Of a DNA stretch of 64,000 bases, positions 1-15,635 are shown piece after piece. This DNA comes from Buchnera aphidicola (Pemphigus immunis) (GTDB taxonomy: Bacteria; Pseudomonadota; Gammaproteobacteria; Enterobacterales; Enterobacteriaceae). The stretch's first letter is position 1. Each line of letters opens with the position of its first letter. Where the stretch lies: NCBI RefSeq assembly GCF_964059115.1, contig NZ_OZ060408.1, positions 1-64,000 of the forward strand, read 5' to 3'. Under the pieces are notes generated by a model. The model saw nothing but the letters and a program-made list of their open reading frames with translations, was not told the DNA's origin and made no database searches. A program made the position numbers and the translations under genes.

Positions 1-13
1 TTTTTACTATTTA

Positions 14-85
14 ATAAAAGAGATATCAATGAAATTAATGTATTCTTATTTTTTATTACTCTTTAGCTAAATATATCTCTTTTAT
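14..85. repeat. Inverted repeat upstream of mnmG
   Basis: Two 13-bp arms (about 14-26 and 73-85, core taaaagagatat and its exact reverse complement) flank a loop of about 46 bp. The rest of positions 1-157 is AT-rich spacer with no gene and no recognisable DnaA box (TTATCCACA-like). A TAAGG just upstream of the mnmG ATG may serve as its ribosome binding site. The repeat may be a regulatory or origin-linked element, or chance in such AT-rich DNA. Confidence 0.4.
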
Positions 86-157
86 ATTAATTTTATTTTT
101 TGTATTATAGATGAAATAATTCTAATTTTTATTTTTTAATTGACTAAGGTTTATTGA

Positions 158-2047
158 ATGTTTAATCGTTTTGATGTTATTATTATTGGAGGGGGGCATG
201 CAGGAACAGAAGCATCAATGGCTTCTGCAAGAATGGGTTATAAGACTATTTTATTAACCCAAAAAATACAGAGTTTAGGTTTTTTATCTTGTAATCCTGC
301 TATAGGTGGTATTGGTAAAAGTCATTTAGTTAAAGAAATTGACGCATTAGGTGGTATTATGGCGAAAGCAATTGATTATTCTGGTATTCAGTTTAGAATA
401 CTCAATGCTAAAAAGGGTCCAGCTGTAAGAGCTACTCGAGCACAAGCAGATAGAAAATTATATTCTGATTTTATAAAAAAAACTTTAAAAAATCAAAACA
501 ACTTATTAGTTTTTGAAGCAGAGGTGGAAGATTTAATTATTAAAAAAGAAACTATTTTAGGTGTAAAAACGACAAATAAAGTTAATTTTTATGCAAGAGC
601 TGTTGTCTTAACAACTGGCACATTTTTAGGAGGTAAAATTTATATAGGTATTAATAATAAACATGAAGGAGGACGTATAGGTCATGCATCATCTAAAATT
701 TTAGCAAATCGGTTAAGAGATTTACCATTTCGAGTTGGTAGATTAAAGACAGGAACTCCTCCACGAATAGATGTTAATAGCATAAATTTTAAAAATCTTT
801 TAATTCAGAAAGGAGATATTCCTGTACCTGTATTTTCGTTCATTGGTAAAAAATCACAACATCCTCGTCAGGTACCTTGTTATATTACTCATACGAATGA
901 ATTTACGCATGAAATCATACGAAAAAATTTACATCAAAGTCCCATGTATACAGGAGAAATAAAAGGTATTGGTCCTCGTTATTGTCCTTCTATTGAAGAT
1001 AAAATAGTGCGTTTTTCTAATCGTTCTTCTCATCAAATTTTTTTGGAACCAGGAGGATTAACTGTCAATGAAATTTACCCTAATGGTATTTCTACTAGTC
1101 TTCCTTTAAATATTCAATATGAATTTGTTAAATCCATAGAAGGTTTAGAAAAAGCAAAAATAATACAACCGGGATATGCTATAGAATATGATTTTTTTGA
1201 TCCAAGAGATTTAAAACCTACTTTGGAAAGTAAATTTATCAAGGGTTTATTTTTTGCTGGACAAATCAATGGTACTACTGGTTATGAAGAAGCTGCTGCT
1301 CAAGGATTGTTAGCTGGATTAAATGCTGCTTTGTATTCTTCTGATTCTGATTCTTGGTTTCCTTTAAGAAGCGAAGCTTACTTAGGAGTTTTAGTAGATG
1401 ATTTATGTACTAGAGGAACCCAAGAACCTTATAGAATGTTTACAGCAAGGGCAGAGTATCGATTAATTTTAAGAGAAGATAATGCTGATTTACGTTTAAC
1501 TGAAATAGGTCGAAATTTAGGTTTAGTAAATGATGAAAGATGGATACGTTATAATGAAAAAGTTTTATTGATTAACAAAGAACTTAATCGGTTGGAAAAA
1601 TTAATTGTTTATCCTAATTCTTTAGAGATAGATAAATTGAATGAATTTTTAGAAAAAAAATTAATGAAATTATCTAATGTTAAAGATTTATTAAAGAGAC
1701 CTGAAGTGACTTATCGGAAACTTATGGAATTGCCTTATTTTGGACCTGGATTATCAGATTTAGAATCTGCTAAACAAGTTGAAACTCAGATAAAATATGA
1801 AGGTTATATTGTTCGTCAAAAAGATGAAATAAATAGACATGTAAATCATGAAAATACACTTTTATCGGGTATATCAGATTATCGTAATGTAAAAGGTTTA
1901 TCTAATGAAGTAATTTCACAATTAAATCTTTATAAACCTATTTCTATTGGTCAAGCATCACGTATTTCAGGTATTACATCAGCGGCAATTTCTGTTTTAT
2001 TAATTTATATAAAAAAAAATTGTCATAAAGATGTTATTCGTTCATAA
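158..2047 (+). CDS. mnmG: tRNA uridine-5-carboxymethylaminomethyl modification enzyme MnmG (GidA)
   Basis: MnmG binds FAD and, with MnmE (encoded at 17296-18666), installs the cmnm5 group on U34 of certain tRNAs, which keeps decoding of split codon boxes accurate. The N-terminus has the FAD/NAD dinucleotide-binding motif ([13 protein letters not shown], residues about 8-20). The family GidA signatures [12 protein letters not shown] (about residue 272) and [16 protein letters not shown] (about 370) are present, and the C-terminus is the helical MnmE- and tRNA-binding region. Its 629 residues equal the E. coli length. In E. coli this gene lies beside oriC and ahead of the atp operon, and the same order is seen here. 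The assignment is secure. Confidence 0.98.
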   Translation: MFNRFDVIIIGGGHAGTEASMASARMGYKTILLTQKIQSLGFLSCNPAIGGIGKSHLVKEIDALGGIMAKAIDYSGIQFRILNAKKGPAVRATRAQADRKLYSDFIKKTLKNQNNLLVFEAEVEDLIIKKETILGVKTTNKVNFYARAVVLTTGTFLGGKIYIGINNKHEGGRIGHASSKILANRLRDLPFRVGRLKTGTPPRIDVNSINFKNLLIQKGDIPVPVFSFIGKKSQHPRQVPCYITHTNEFTHEIIRKNLHQSPMYTGEIKGIGPRYCPSIEDKIVRFSNRSSHQIFLEPGGLTVNEIYPNGISTSLPLNIQYEFVKSIEGLEKAKIIQPGYAIEYDFFDPRDLKPTLESKFIKGLFFAGQINGTTGYEEAAAQGLLAGLNAALYSSDSDSWFPLRSEAYLGVLVDDLCTRGTQEPYRMFTARAEYRLILREDNADLRLTEIGRNLGLVNDERWIRYNEKVLLINKELNRLEKLIVYPNSLEIDKLNEFLEKKLMKLSNVKDLLKRPEVTYRKLMELPYFGPGLSDLESAKQVETQIKYEGYIVRQKDEINRHVNHENTLLSGISDYRNVKGLSNEVISQLNLYKPISIGQASRISGITSAAISVLLIYIKKNCHKDVIRS

Positions 2048-3389
<1,342 letters not shown>

Positions 3390-3407
3390 TTAAAATTATA
3401 TATTTAG

Positions 3408-3665
<258 letters not shown>

Positions 3666-3720
3666 TTTGAGTATTATTATTTAAGTAAATGTTTTTTAAA
3701 TTTAAATAATAATTAATAAA

Positions 3721-3754
3721 AAATCTTTGCATTATTTTAATAATGCAAAGATTT
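3721..3754 (+). promoter_or_regulatory. Strong hairpin between atpE and atpF
   Basis: The arms 3721-3734 and 3741-3754 form a perfect 14-bp stem (aaatctttgcatta and its complement) around a 6-nt loop. No T run follows, so it is not a normal terminator. It sits inside the operon, straight after atpE. It could protect the 3' end of an atpE-containing mRNA, or attenuate read-through; ATP synthase needs many more c subunits than b. The structure is seen; the role is inferred. Confidence 0.6.
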
Positions 3755-3789
3755 AAGATTTATTTTAAAATCAATTAAGGTGTAAAATT

Positions 3790-4260
3790 GTGAATCTTAA
3801 TTCTACTATTTTAGGACAAGCTATTTCATTCTTTTTATTTGTTTGGTTTTGTATGAAATACATATGGCCTCCTATTTTAATAACTATAGAAAAAAGGCAG
3901 AAAAATATTTCTGATAGTTTAAATTTTATAAAAAAAGAAAAAGAAAATTTAAAAATAGATCAAGAAAAAGTAAAAAAAGAAATTGAAAATCAAAAGAAAG
4001 CAGCATTTAATTTCATTAATGAAGCAAAGAAACAACGTAACATTATTTTAGAAGAAGCCAGAAAAAGTGCAGAAAAAGAAAAAAATAAATTTATGATAAA
4101 AGCGCGTTCTGATATTGATTTAGAACGTATAAAAATGCAAGAAGAGTTAATTCAGTATGTAGAGAACATAGCCATTTTAATGGCTGAAAAAGTTATACAA
4201 AGATCTATAAAAAAAAATAAAAATAATGATATTATTAAAGAATTAATTACTAATTTATAA
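3790..4260 (+). CDS. atpF: F1Fo ATP synthase subunit b
   Basis: Subunit b is the peripheral stalk that ties Fo to F1. The protein has 156 residues, equal to E. coli, with one N-terminal membrane anchor (residues about 5-25) and then a long, lysine- and glutamate-rich coiled coil. It starts with GTG; a TTAAGG about 10 bases upstream is a plausible ribosome binding site. It lies between the atpE hairpin and atpH, the standard position. Confidence 0.95.
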   Translation: MNLNSTILGQAISFFLFVWFCMKYIWPPILITIEKRQKNISDSLNFIKKEKENLKIDQEKVKKEIENQKKAAFNFINEAKKQRNIILEEARKSAEKEKNKFMIKARSDIDLERIKMQEELIQYVENIAILMAEKVIQRSIKKNKNNDIIKELITNL

Positions 4261-4277
4261 GGAATTTTTTATTTCTA

Positions 4278-4811
4278 ATGTGTGAATACAGAAGTGTAGC
4301 CAATATTTATGCAAAAGCTATATTTGCGTTAGCAGTAGAAGAAAAAAAAATGGATCTTTGGCAAAATATGTTGTTGTTTGCTGTTAGTATTTCTAAAGAT
4401 TTAAAAATAAAAAGTTTGTTAGCAGGTGTATTATCAGCGGAATATATAGCAAATGTATTTATAACATTATGTGGAGATCAAATTAATTTGAAGTGTCAAA
4501 ATTTAATTAAAATAATGGCTGCAAATAAACGATTATTTTTATTAAATAATGTTTTATCGGAATTCATTAATTTAAAAAATAATTTTAATAAATTTTTAGA
4601 AGTTAAGATTATATCGGCATATGTATTAAATTCGTCACAACTAAAAAATATTTCTTTGTTTTTGGAAAAAAAGTTTAATAGAAAAATTAATTTAAAAAAA
4701 AGTGTGAAGAATTCTATTATTGATGGTTTTATTATTAAAGTAAACGATCTTGTGATTGATATGTCTATTCGTAATCGTTTAAAACAATTACAGAATTTTT
4801 TAAATTATTGA
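4278..4811 (+). CDS. atpH: F1Fo ATP synthase subunit delta
   Basis: Subunit delta caps F1 and links alpha to the b stalk. The protein has 177 residues, as in E. coli. The N-terminus (residues about 5-20, VANIYAKAIFALAVE) matches the family's ARPYAKAAFDFA-type start, and the C-terminal part retains IIDGFIIKVNDLVIDMSIRNRL, corresponding to the conserved delta signature. Sequence conservation is otherwise low, as usual for this subunit, so the call rests partly on operon position. Confidence 0.94.
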   Translation: MCEYRSVANIYAKAIFALAVEEKKMDLWQNMLLFAVSISKDLKIKSLLAGVLSAEYIANVFITLCGDQINLKCQNLIKIMAANKRLFLLNNVLSEFINLKNNFNKFLEVKIISAYVLNSSQLKNISLFLEKKFNRKINLKKSVKNSIIDGFIIKVNDLVIDMSIRNRLKQLQNFLNY

Positions 4812-4826
4812 GAGAATCATAAAGGT

Positions 4827-6368
4827 ATGCATTTAAATTCTAGTGAGATCAGTGAATTAATTAAAAAACGTATAGCTCAATTCAAGATAGTTAATGAAGT
4901 ATACAATGAAGGTACTATTATTTCAGTAAGTGATGGAATCATAAAAATATATGGTTTGTCTAATGTTATGCAAGGAGAGATGATTTTATTACCTGGAAAT
5001 GAATATGCAATTGCTTTGAATTTAGAAAGAGATACTGTGGGTGCTATTGTTATGGGTCCGTATACTCACATTACAGAAAATACTCAAGTAAAGTGTACAG
5101 GTCGTATTTTAGAAGTTCCGGTAGGAGAAAAATTTTTAGGAAGAGTAGTCAATGCTCTTGGACAACCTATTGACGGAAAAGGTGTTATTAAAAATGATAT
5201 TTTTTCTCCTGTTGAAGTAAATGCACCAGGTGTAATAGATAGAATATCGGTTACTCAACCTATTTTAACAGGTTATAAATCCATAGATGCAATGGTTCCT
5301 ATTGGTTGTGGACAACGAGAATTAATTATCGGAGATCGTCAAACAGGAAAAACTGCTTTGGCTATAGATACAATTATTAATCAAAATAAATCGGGAATTC
5401 GATGTATTTATGTATCTATAGGTCAAAAAAATTCGACGGTAGCCAATGTTGTAAAAAAATTAGAAAATTATGGAGCTTTATCCAACACTATAGTAGTTGT
5501 GGCTTCTGCATCTGAATCTGCTGCATTGCAATATTTGGCACCATATGCAGGTTGTACAATGGGTGAATATTTTCGGAATATCGGTAAAAATGCTTTAATT
5601 GTTTACGATGATTTATCTAAGCATGCTATTGCTTATCGTCAAATATCTTTATTATTAAGACGTCCACCAGGAAGAGAAGCTTTTCCTGGAGATATTTTTT
5701 ATTTGCATTCTCGATTATTAGAGAGATCAGCTTGTGTTAATGAAATATTTGTTGAAAATTTTACTAAAGGGAAAATACAAGGTAGAAAAGGTTCTTTAAC
5801 GGCTTTACCTATTATTGAAACTCAAGGTGGTGATGTATCTGCTTTTGTTCCTACTAATGTTATTTCTATTACTGATGGACAGATTTTTCTAGAATCTAAT
5901 TTGTTTAATTCTGGAATTCGTCCAGCTGTTAATCCAGGAATCTCTGTATCTCGTGTCGGTAGTGCAGCACAAAGCAATATAATTAAAAAATTATCTATCG
6001 GAATTCGAACTGCTCTTGCTCAGTATCGAGAACTAGCATCTTTTTCTCAATTTTCTTCTGATTTAGATGAAATTACAAGAAAACAATTGATTTATGGTAA
6101 AAAATTAACTGAATTGTTAAAACAAAAACAATATTGTCCATTATCAATAGCAGAACAGTCAGTAGTTTTTTTTGCTGCAGATCGAGGGTTCCTCGATAAT
6201 ATTGAATTAGAAAAAATTTCTGATTTTGAAGAATCTATATTAAATTATTTTAATCAAAAACATTTTTATTTACTAAAAAAAATTAATGAAGATAAAATAT
6301 TAACTAAAAATATAGAACAAACGTTAATGTCATTAATAGAAGAATTTAAGTCTACTCAATGTTGGTAA
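4827..6368 (+). CDS. atpA: F1Fo ATP synthase subunit alpha
   Basis: Alpha is the non-catalytic nucleotide-binding subunit of F1. The protein has 513 residues, exactly the E. coli length. The Walker A motif [13 protein letters not shown] lies near residue 169, Walker B ([13 protein letters not shown]) near 260, and the family signature [17 protein letters not shown] near 363, including the conserved arginine that completes the beta active site. It follows atpH after 15 bp. Confidence 0.98.
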   Translation: MHLNSSEISELIKKRIAQFKIVNEVYNEGTIISVSDGIIKIYGLSNVMQGEMILLPGNEYAIALNLERDTVGAIVMGPYTHITENTQVKCTGRILEVPVGEKFLGRVVNALGQPIDGKGVIKNDIFSPVEVNAPGVIDRISVTQPILTGYKSIDAMVPIGCGQRELIIGDRQTGKTALAIDTIINQNKSGIRCIYVSIGQKNSTVANVVKKLENYGALSNTIVVVASASESAALQYLAPYAGCTMGEYFRNIGKNALIVYDDLSKHAIAYRQISLLLRRPPGREAFPGDIFYLHSRLLERSACVNEIFVENFTKGKIQGRKGSLTALPIIETQGGDVSAFVPTNVISITDGQIFLESNLFNSGIRPAVNPGISVSRVGSAAQSNIIKKLSIGIRTALAQYRELASFSQFSSDLDEITRKQLIYGKKLTELLKQKQYCPLSIAEQSVVFFAADRGFLDNIELEKISDFEESILNYFNQKHFYLLKKINEDKILTKNIEQTLMSLIEEFKSTQCW

Positions 6369-6403
6369 CTATTTTAAAATACATAGTATTTTAAGGACTT
6401 AAA

Positions 6404-8706
<2,303 letters not shown>

Positions 8707-8738
8707 AGCGATTATTAGGTGTTTTTGGGAAAATTGTC

Positions 8739-9152
8739 ATGACTTATCAATTAAATGTAGTGAGTTTTGAAACAAATATTTTTTCTGGTTTAGTGAAAAA
8801 AATACAGATAACTGGCAGTGAAGGAGAACTTGGTATATATCCAGGACATACTCCATTATTAACGTTTATAAAACAATCTGGTTATATCTGTTTTTTAAAT
8901 AATCTAGGAAAAAAAGAATACGTTTATATTTCTGGCGGTATTTTAGAAGTACAGCCATTTGAAGTTACTGTTTTAGCTGATATTGCTATTAGAGCAATGG
9001 ATTTAGATAAAAATTTTATTTTAGAAGAAAAACGAAAATATGAAGAATTAATAAAGAAAAGTGATGAGTCTACCGATAAAAAAAACATAATGCAAAAATT
9101 AAAGGTGATATTGGCGAAACTTCATATTATTCAAATAATGGAGAGATCTTAA
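8739..9152 (+). CDS. atpC: F1Fo ATP synthase subunit epsilon
   Basis: Epsilon sits at the foot of the gamma shaft and inhibits ATP hydrolysis. The protein has 137 residues (E. coli 139). The beta-sandwich domain contains the conserved [16 protein letters not shown] (about residues 27-42) and [21 protein letters not shown] (about 67-87, quoted in part as a motif), followed by a C-terminal helical hairpin. It ends the atp operon and is followed by a terminator shared with gyrB. Confidence 0.96.
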   Translation: MTYQLNVVSFETNIFSGLVKKIQITGSEGELGIYPGHTPLLTFIKQSGYICFLNNLGKKEYVYISGGILEVQPFEVTVLADIAIRAMDLDKNFILEEKRKYEELIKKSDESTDKKNIMQKLKVILAKLHIIQIMERS

Positions 9153-9171
9153 TAGTTAAAGTAATTTTTTA

Positions 9172-9209
9172 GCGGCAGGTTTTTTAGTTTCTTCCTGTCG
9201 CATATTTTT
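9172..9209. terminator. Bidirectional terminator between atpC and gyrB
   Basis: The stem gcggcagg (9172-9179) pairs with cctgtcgc (9194-9201), with one G-T pair and a T-rich loop. T-rich sequence follows on the plus strand and A-rich sequence precedes it, so it can act on both strands. It lies between the converging atp operon and gyrB. Confidence 0.7.
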
Positions 9210-9297
9210 ATATTATCTTTTAAAAAAAATATTGATATAGTATATATTGATGTAGATATATAATTATATTATTTATTTTTAATTTAAATTATGTTTT

Positions 9298-11727
<2,430 letters not shown>

Positions 11728-11949
11728 TTAATGATTTATCGTTAATGTATTTAAAAGTAACAAAATATAGTATTAATTGTAAAAAATTAATTTTTTATAT
11801 TAAATTCAATTTATTTTTTAAAATATTGCAATTTTAATATAATAAAATTTAATATAAGAATATTACTATCCGATTTTAACTATTTTATTGTTCAAAAAAT
11901 TATTAAAAATAATGTTTTTAATATAATAAATAGATTAGTGTTTTTTATT

Positions 11950-13053
11950 TTAAATATGCAAAGGCATTATAATATAGGAAACAGAAGATATTTTATCTTC
12001 TTCTAATTGAATTTTAGAAGTATTTTTTTGCATTAAAAAATACACATTTTGACCGGTAAGTGTATTTAATACGTCTAAAACATAATTGACATTAATATTA
12101 ATTCTAAAATCAACGTTTGCGAAGTAGATTAAATCAATTATTTCTTTTGCTTCTTCTTCTTCTTGATTTTTAGCGCTAATTTCTAATCTTCCATGGTTTA
12201 AATGTAAATGAACACCGTGGATATTTTGATTAGATAAGATTGCTACTCGCGATAATGATTTTTTTAGTGTGCTAATTTTTACCCCTATAATCTTAATTGG
12301 ATAATTTAATAGAATTGTGTTGTAATTTGGAAAAACTCCTGAAATTAATTTAGATGTCAATATAATATTTTCTATTTTTATTCGAATATTATTTTTTCCT
12401 ATTAAAATATGTAATAAAGATTCATTGTTATGTAATAATCGGACTAGTTCTAAGATACTTTTTCTCGGTATAATAATTGAACAAGAAGAGTTTGAAAAAT
12501 TAATAGGTGTATTGTATATAGCCATACGATAACCGTCTGTTGTAACGGTACGAAAATTATTTTCTTTAATATCAAATAACATACCATTAAGATAATATCG
12601 TATATCTTGGTTTGCCATAGAAAATTGAGTTGCAAGAATCATTTTTTTTAAGATATATTGGGATATATAGAATTCTTTTTCATGTTCAAATTGACATAAA
12701 TTAGGAAAATTTTTTGGTGATATTGTAATTAATGAAAAATAACTGTTATTTGAGATAATATTAATTTTATTATTTTTTTTTTCTATTTGAATTATTGATT
12801 GATTTGGTAAATTACGGCAAATATTTAATAATTTTTTTCCAGAAACAACAATATTGCCTGTTTGATAAACATAATTTATTGGTATTTTAGTAATTATTTC
12901 TGTTTCTAAATTAGTAGCAGTTAATGATAATATGTTTTCTTTTATTTCTATTAATATATTTTCTAATATGGGAAAAGATGGATTTTTAACCAATATAGAT
13001 CCTACTTGTTGAAGACCTTTTAATAGGTCATTTTTTTTTATATTAAATTTCAT
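11950..13053 (-). CDS. dnaN: DNA polymerase III beta sliding clamp
   Basis: The beta clamp is a ring-shaped dimer that tethers DNA polymerase III to DNA. The protein has 367 residues (E. coli 366), with three repeated clamp domains. Conserved segments include DIRYYLNGMLFDI (about residue 149), TVTTDGYRMA (about 167) and the C-terminal SSVSYIIMPLHI, matching the family's YVVMPMRL end. It lies only 4 bp downstream of dnaA and is surely cotranscribed with it. Confidence 0.97.
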   Translation of the reverse strand: MKFNIKKNDLLKGLQQVGSILVKNPSFPILENILIEIKENILSLTATNLETEIITKIPINYVYQTGNIVVSGKKLLNICRNLPNQSIIQIEKKNNKINIISNNSYFSLITISPKNFPNLCQFEHEKEFYISQYILKKMILATQFSMANQDIRYYLNGMLFDIKENNFRTVTTDGYRMAIYNTPINFSNSSCSIIIPRKSILELVRLLHNNESLLHILIGKNNIRIKIENIILTSKLISGVFPNYNTILLNYPIKIIGVKISTLKKSLSRVAILSNQNIHGVHLHLNHGRLEISAKNQEEEEAKEIIDLIYFANVDFRININVNYVLDVLNTLTGQNVYFLMQKNTSKIQLEEDKISSVSYIIMPLHI

Positions 13054-13057
13054 AAGG

Positions 13058-14422
13058 TTATGAAGATATTGTTAGTATTAAATTAGAAAAATCTGTTAAA
13101 ATATTAATATTTTCTTTACAAAGTTGTTCTACTTTTCGGCAGGCGTGTAATACAGTAGTATGGTCTCTTCCTCCAAAAGCATCGCCAATTTCAGGTAAAC
13201 TGCAATTGGTAAGTTTTTTTGACATTGCCATTGCTATTTGTCTTGGTCGAGCAACTGAGCGGGAACGACGTCTAGATAATAAATCAGATACTTTGATTTT
13301 ATAATATTCTGCTACCTTTTTTTGAATTTTATCGATAGTAATTAATTTTTCTTTTATTTTAAACATGTCTTTTAGAGTTTCACGTACAAAATCTATTGTA
13401 ATTATGCGACTAGTAAAATTTGCATTAGCTATCACACGATTTAAGGCACCTTCTAATTCACGTACATTTGATCTTAATCTTTTTGCAATAAAAAAAGCAA
13501 CTTCATCTGGCAAATTGATGTTATTTTCTTGTGCTTTATTAATTAGAATATTAATTCTAGTTTCTAATTCAGGAGGATTAATAGAAATAGTTAAACCCCA
13601 TCCAAATCTTGATTTTAGGCGATCTTCTATTCCATTAATTTCTTTAGGATAGTGATCTGAAGTTAATATTATTTGTTGTTTTCCTTCTATAAGAGAATTG
13701 AAAGTATGAAAAAATTCTTCTTGAGATCGTTCTTTATTAGCAAAAAATTGGATATCATCAATTAGTAATGCATCGACTGAACGATAGTATATTTTAAAAT
13801 CTTCTATGGTATTATTTTTTAAAGATCTCACCATATCTTCTACGAAACGTTCGGAATGCATATAAACTACTTTAGAATTAAATTGATGTTTTAGCATTTT
13901 ATTTCCTGCAGCATGTAATAAATGTGTTTTTCCTAATCCTGTTTTTCCATATAAAAATAGCGGATTATATAAAATTCCAGGATTATTAGTTACTTGATAT
14001 ATTGCTGTAAGTGCAAGTTGATTTGATTTTCCTGATATAAAATTAGAAAATTTATGTTTTTTATTAATATTAGAACAATAAGATATTTTCTTTGATATTG
14101 ATATATTATCCCATAATAGTGATTTTTTTTTATATTGATGATGTAATTTTATTAATTTTCTAATATCTTTTTTTTTGTATGTACCTTTGACTCTAAATAT
14201 AAGTATAGGTGCATTTTGACCACAGAAATTGTATAGTAATTGTTTGATATTCGTAAGATATTTATCTTTTACCCAGTCTAATACAAATTTATTGGATGCA
14301 GATAATTCCAATATATTTTTTTTTAATTTGGCTTTTAGTGGACGTATCCATATACTAAATTCTGTTGGTGACAGAATAGCCTGTAAGCAAGTAAGACATT
14401 GTTGCCAAAGTGAAAATGACAC
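13058..14422 (-). CDS. dnaA: Chromosomal replication initiator DnaA
   Basis: DnaA is the AAA+ initiator that opens the origin and loads helicase with DnaC. I take the GTG at 14422, giving MSFSLWQQC, because it matches the E. coli start (also GTG, MSLSLWQQC) and has a GGAG upstream; an in-frame GTG four codons earlier (14434) is the alternative. The protein is 454 residues (E. coli 467). Walker A is [13 protein letters not shown] (about residue 157), Walker [11 protein letters not shown] (about 220), and the DNA-binding signature [15 protein letters not shown] is near the C-terminus. I saw no clear DnaA boxes nearby. Confidence 0.97.
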   Translation of the reverse strand: MSFSLWQQCLTCLQAILSPTEFSIWIRPLKAKLKKNILELSASNKFVLDWVKDKYLTNIKQLLYNFCGQNAPILIFRVKGTYKKKDIRKLIKLHHQYKKKSLLWDNISISKKISYCSNINKKHKFSNFISGKSNQLALTAIYQVTNNPGILYNPLFLYGKTGLGKTHLLHAAGNKMLKHQFNSKVVYMHSERFVEDMVRSLKNNTIEDFKIYYRSVDALLIDDIQFFANKERSQEEFFHTFNSLIEGKQQIILTSDHYPKEINGIEDRLKSRFGWGLTISINPPELETRINILINKAQENNINLPDEVAFFIAKRLRSNVRELEGALNRVIANANFTSRIITIDFVRETLKDMFKIKEKLITIDKIQKKVAEYYKIKVSDLLSRRRSRSVARPRQIAMAMSKKLTNCSLPEIGDAFGGRDHTTVLHACRKVEQLCKENINILTDFSNLILTISS

Positions 14423-14898
14423 GGTCAACTCCACACAAACAAAATTAATAAGGAATAAAATTATTTAAAATAATGAATGTATTTATCGCGTATTTATGCA
14501 TAAAATATTTTTGAAGTTTTTATATTCATTTTTTTACAGTTATATTATGTAAGATTTATAATAAAAGAATGAATTTTTAGTAAAAATTTTTTTATGTTTT
14601 TGATTTCACTTTTTATCTAACAGGATTATTATGGAGATGAGCTTGTTATTTAATTTAAATTTTATTTTTTAATGAAATGAAATATTATGTCAAAATAAAA
14701 ATTTTGAATATTTGAAAACATTTTTTGTTTATAATTAATCAATTATTGATCATGTTAATATTTATATGATGTGCAAAGATTTTTATAAAGTTTATTGACT
14801 CAATAAAGAAGAATTATTATTCTTGTTATCATAATAAAAATAAATATTTTATATATTTATAAAATGAATTATTAAATAAAAAGAGGTAAATAATAGTT
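14423..14898. other. Divergent spacer dnaA / rpmH
   Basis: These 476 bp separate the leftward dnaA-dnaN unit from the rightward rpmH unit and must hold the promoters for both. There is no ORF and no DnaA box that I can see, although in E. coli this region has DnaA-regulated promoters. One reasonable sigma-70-type promoter is annotated at its right end. Confidence 0.5.
14795..14823 (+). promoter_or_regulatory. Candidate sigma-70 promoter for rpmH-rnpA
   Basis: TTGACT (14795-14800) and TATTCT (14818-14823) are separated by 17 bp, close to the sigma-70 consensus. It points toward rpmH, about 75 bp upstream of its ATG. AT-rich DNA gives many chance matches to the -10, but the -35 is better than background. 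Confidence 0.4.
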
Positions 14899-15042
14899 AT
14901 GAAACGTACCTTTCAACCTTCTATTTTAAAAAGAAATCGTTCGCATGGATTTCGTGTTCGTATGGCTACGAAAAATGGTCGTCATATTTTGGCTCGTAGA
15001 CGCGCTAAATCACGTGTTTTTTTAACTGTTTCTTCTAAATAG
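14899..15042 (+). CDS. rpmH: 50S ribosomal protein L34
   Basis: L34 is a small basic protein of the large ribosomal subunit. The 47-residue product begins [19 protein letters not shown] and ends with the arginine- and lysine-rich tail found in L34 (FLTVSSK). AAGAGG lies about 11 bp upstream of the start. It is followed by rnpA after 11 bp, the conserved bacterial pairing. Length and sequence match E. coli L34 (46 residues). Confidence 0.97.
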   Translation: MKRTFQPSILKRNRSHGFRVRMATKNGRHILARRRAKSRVFLTVSSK

Positions 15043-15053
15043 AAGTTATTACA

Positions 15054-15396
15054 ATGATTCGTTTCTATTTCAAAAAGAAGTTTCGTTTATCTACTCCAGC
15101 TAATTTTGGTTTTGTATTTGAAAAATCGGTAAAGTTAGAAACATTAGAAATAATAATGTTAAGTAGGTTAAATTTTTTAGAATATTCACGTCTTGGTTTA
15201 AGCATAAAAAAAAAATGTTAAATATGCTCATGATAGAAATAGATTAAAAAGATTAATTCGAGAAAGTTTTAGGTTATCTCAACATAAAATTCTTAAAATG
15301 GATTTTGTTGTTATAGTAAAAAAAAGCGCTATAAAATTGAATAGTTTTTTATTAAGAAAAAAACTGGAGAAATTATGGTTAAATTATTATCAATAA
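15054..15396 (+). CDS. rnpA: Ribonuclease P protein component, frame broken at an A10 run
   Basis: RnpA is the protein subunit of RNase P, which trims the 5' ends of tRNA precursors. The first frame reads 54 sense codons and a further short stretch to ...GLSIKKKC and stops at 15219. The break is at ten As (15206-15215). In the +1 frame downstream the protein continues [20 protein letters not shown], containing the RNR signature, then [14 protein letters not shown] and a stop at 15394-15396. Nine or twelve As would give 113 or 114 residues (E. coli 119). Both halves are well conserved. RNase P is essential, so slippage on the A run very probably yields functional protein. The 3' end overlaps yidD by 22 bp. 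A sequencing error in the run is the alternative. Confidence 0.9.
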
Positions 15397-15635
15397 TTTC
15401 TAATTTTTTAATATTTGTGATTATTATATATCAACAATGTATTAGTATTTTTTTAAAACCTTGTTGTCGTTTTTATCCTAGCTGTTCACAATATGCATTA
15501 AATGTATTACAGAAATTTAATTTAGTAAAGAGTATATATTTAATATTAAAAAGAGTATTGCAATGTCATCCTTTTTATTTTTATAAAAATGATATTGTAT
15601 CAAAAAATGCAAAAAATAAAAGAGAATATAAATGA
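15375..15635 (+). CDS. yidD: Membrane protein insertion efficiency factor YidD
   Basis: YidD is a small inner-membrane-associated protein thought to assist YidC-dependent insertion. The 86-residue product has an N-terminal hydrophobic segment and the family signature with [13 protein letters not shown] (about residues 31-43) and a C-terminal QCHPF. It overlaps rnpA at its 5' end and yidC at its stop, the conserved rpmH-rnpA-yidD-yidC arrangement. Confidence 0.94.
   Translation: MVKLLSIISNFLIFVIIIYQQCISIFLKPCCRFYPSCSQYALNVLQKFNLVKSIYLILKRVLQCHPFYFYKNDIVSKNAKNKREYK

Noticed and set aside
14423..14898. Search for DnaA boxes and an oriC-like array in the dnaA/rpmH spacer
   Set aside because: No TTATCCACA-like 9-mers or regular 13-mer repeats could be seen; I do not claim an origin here.
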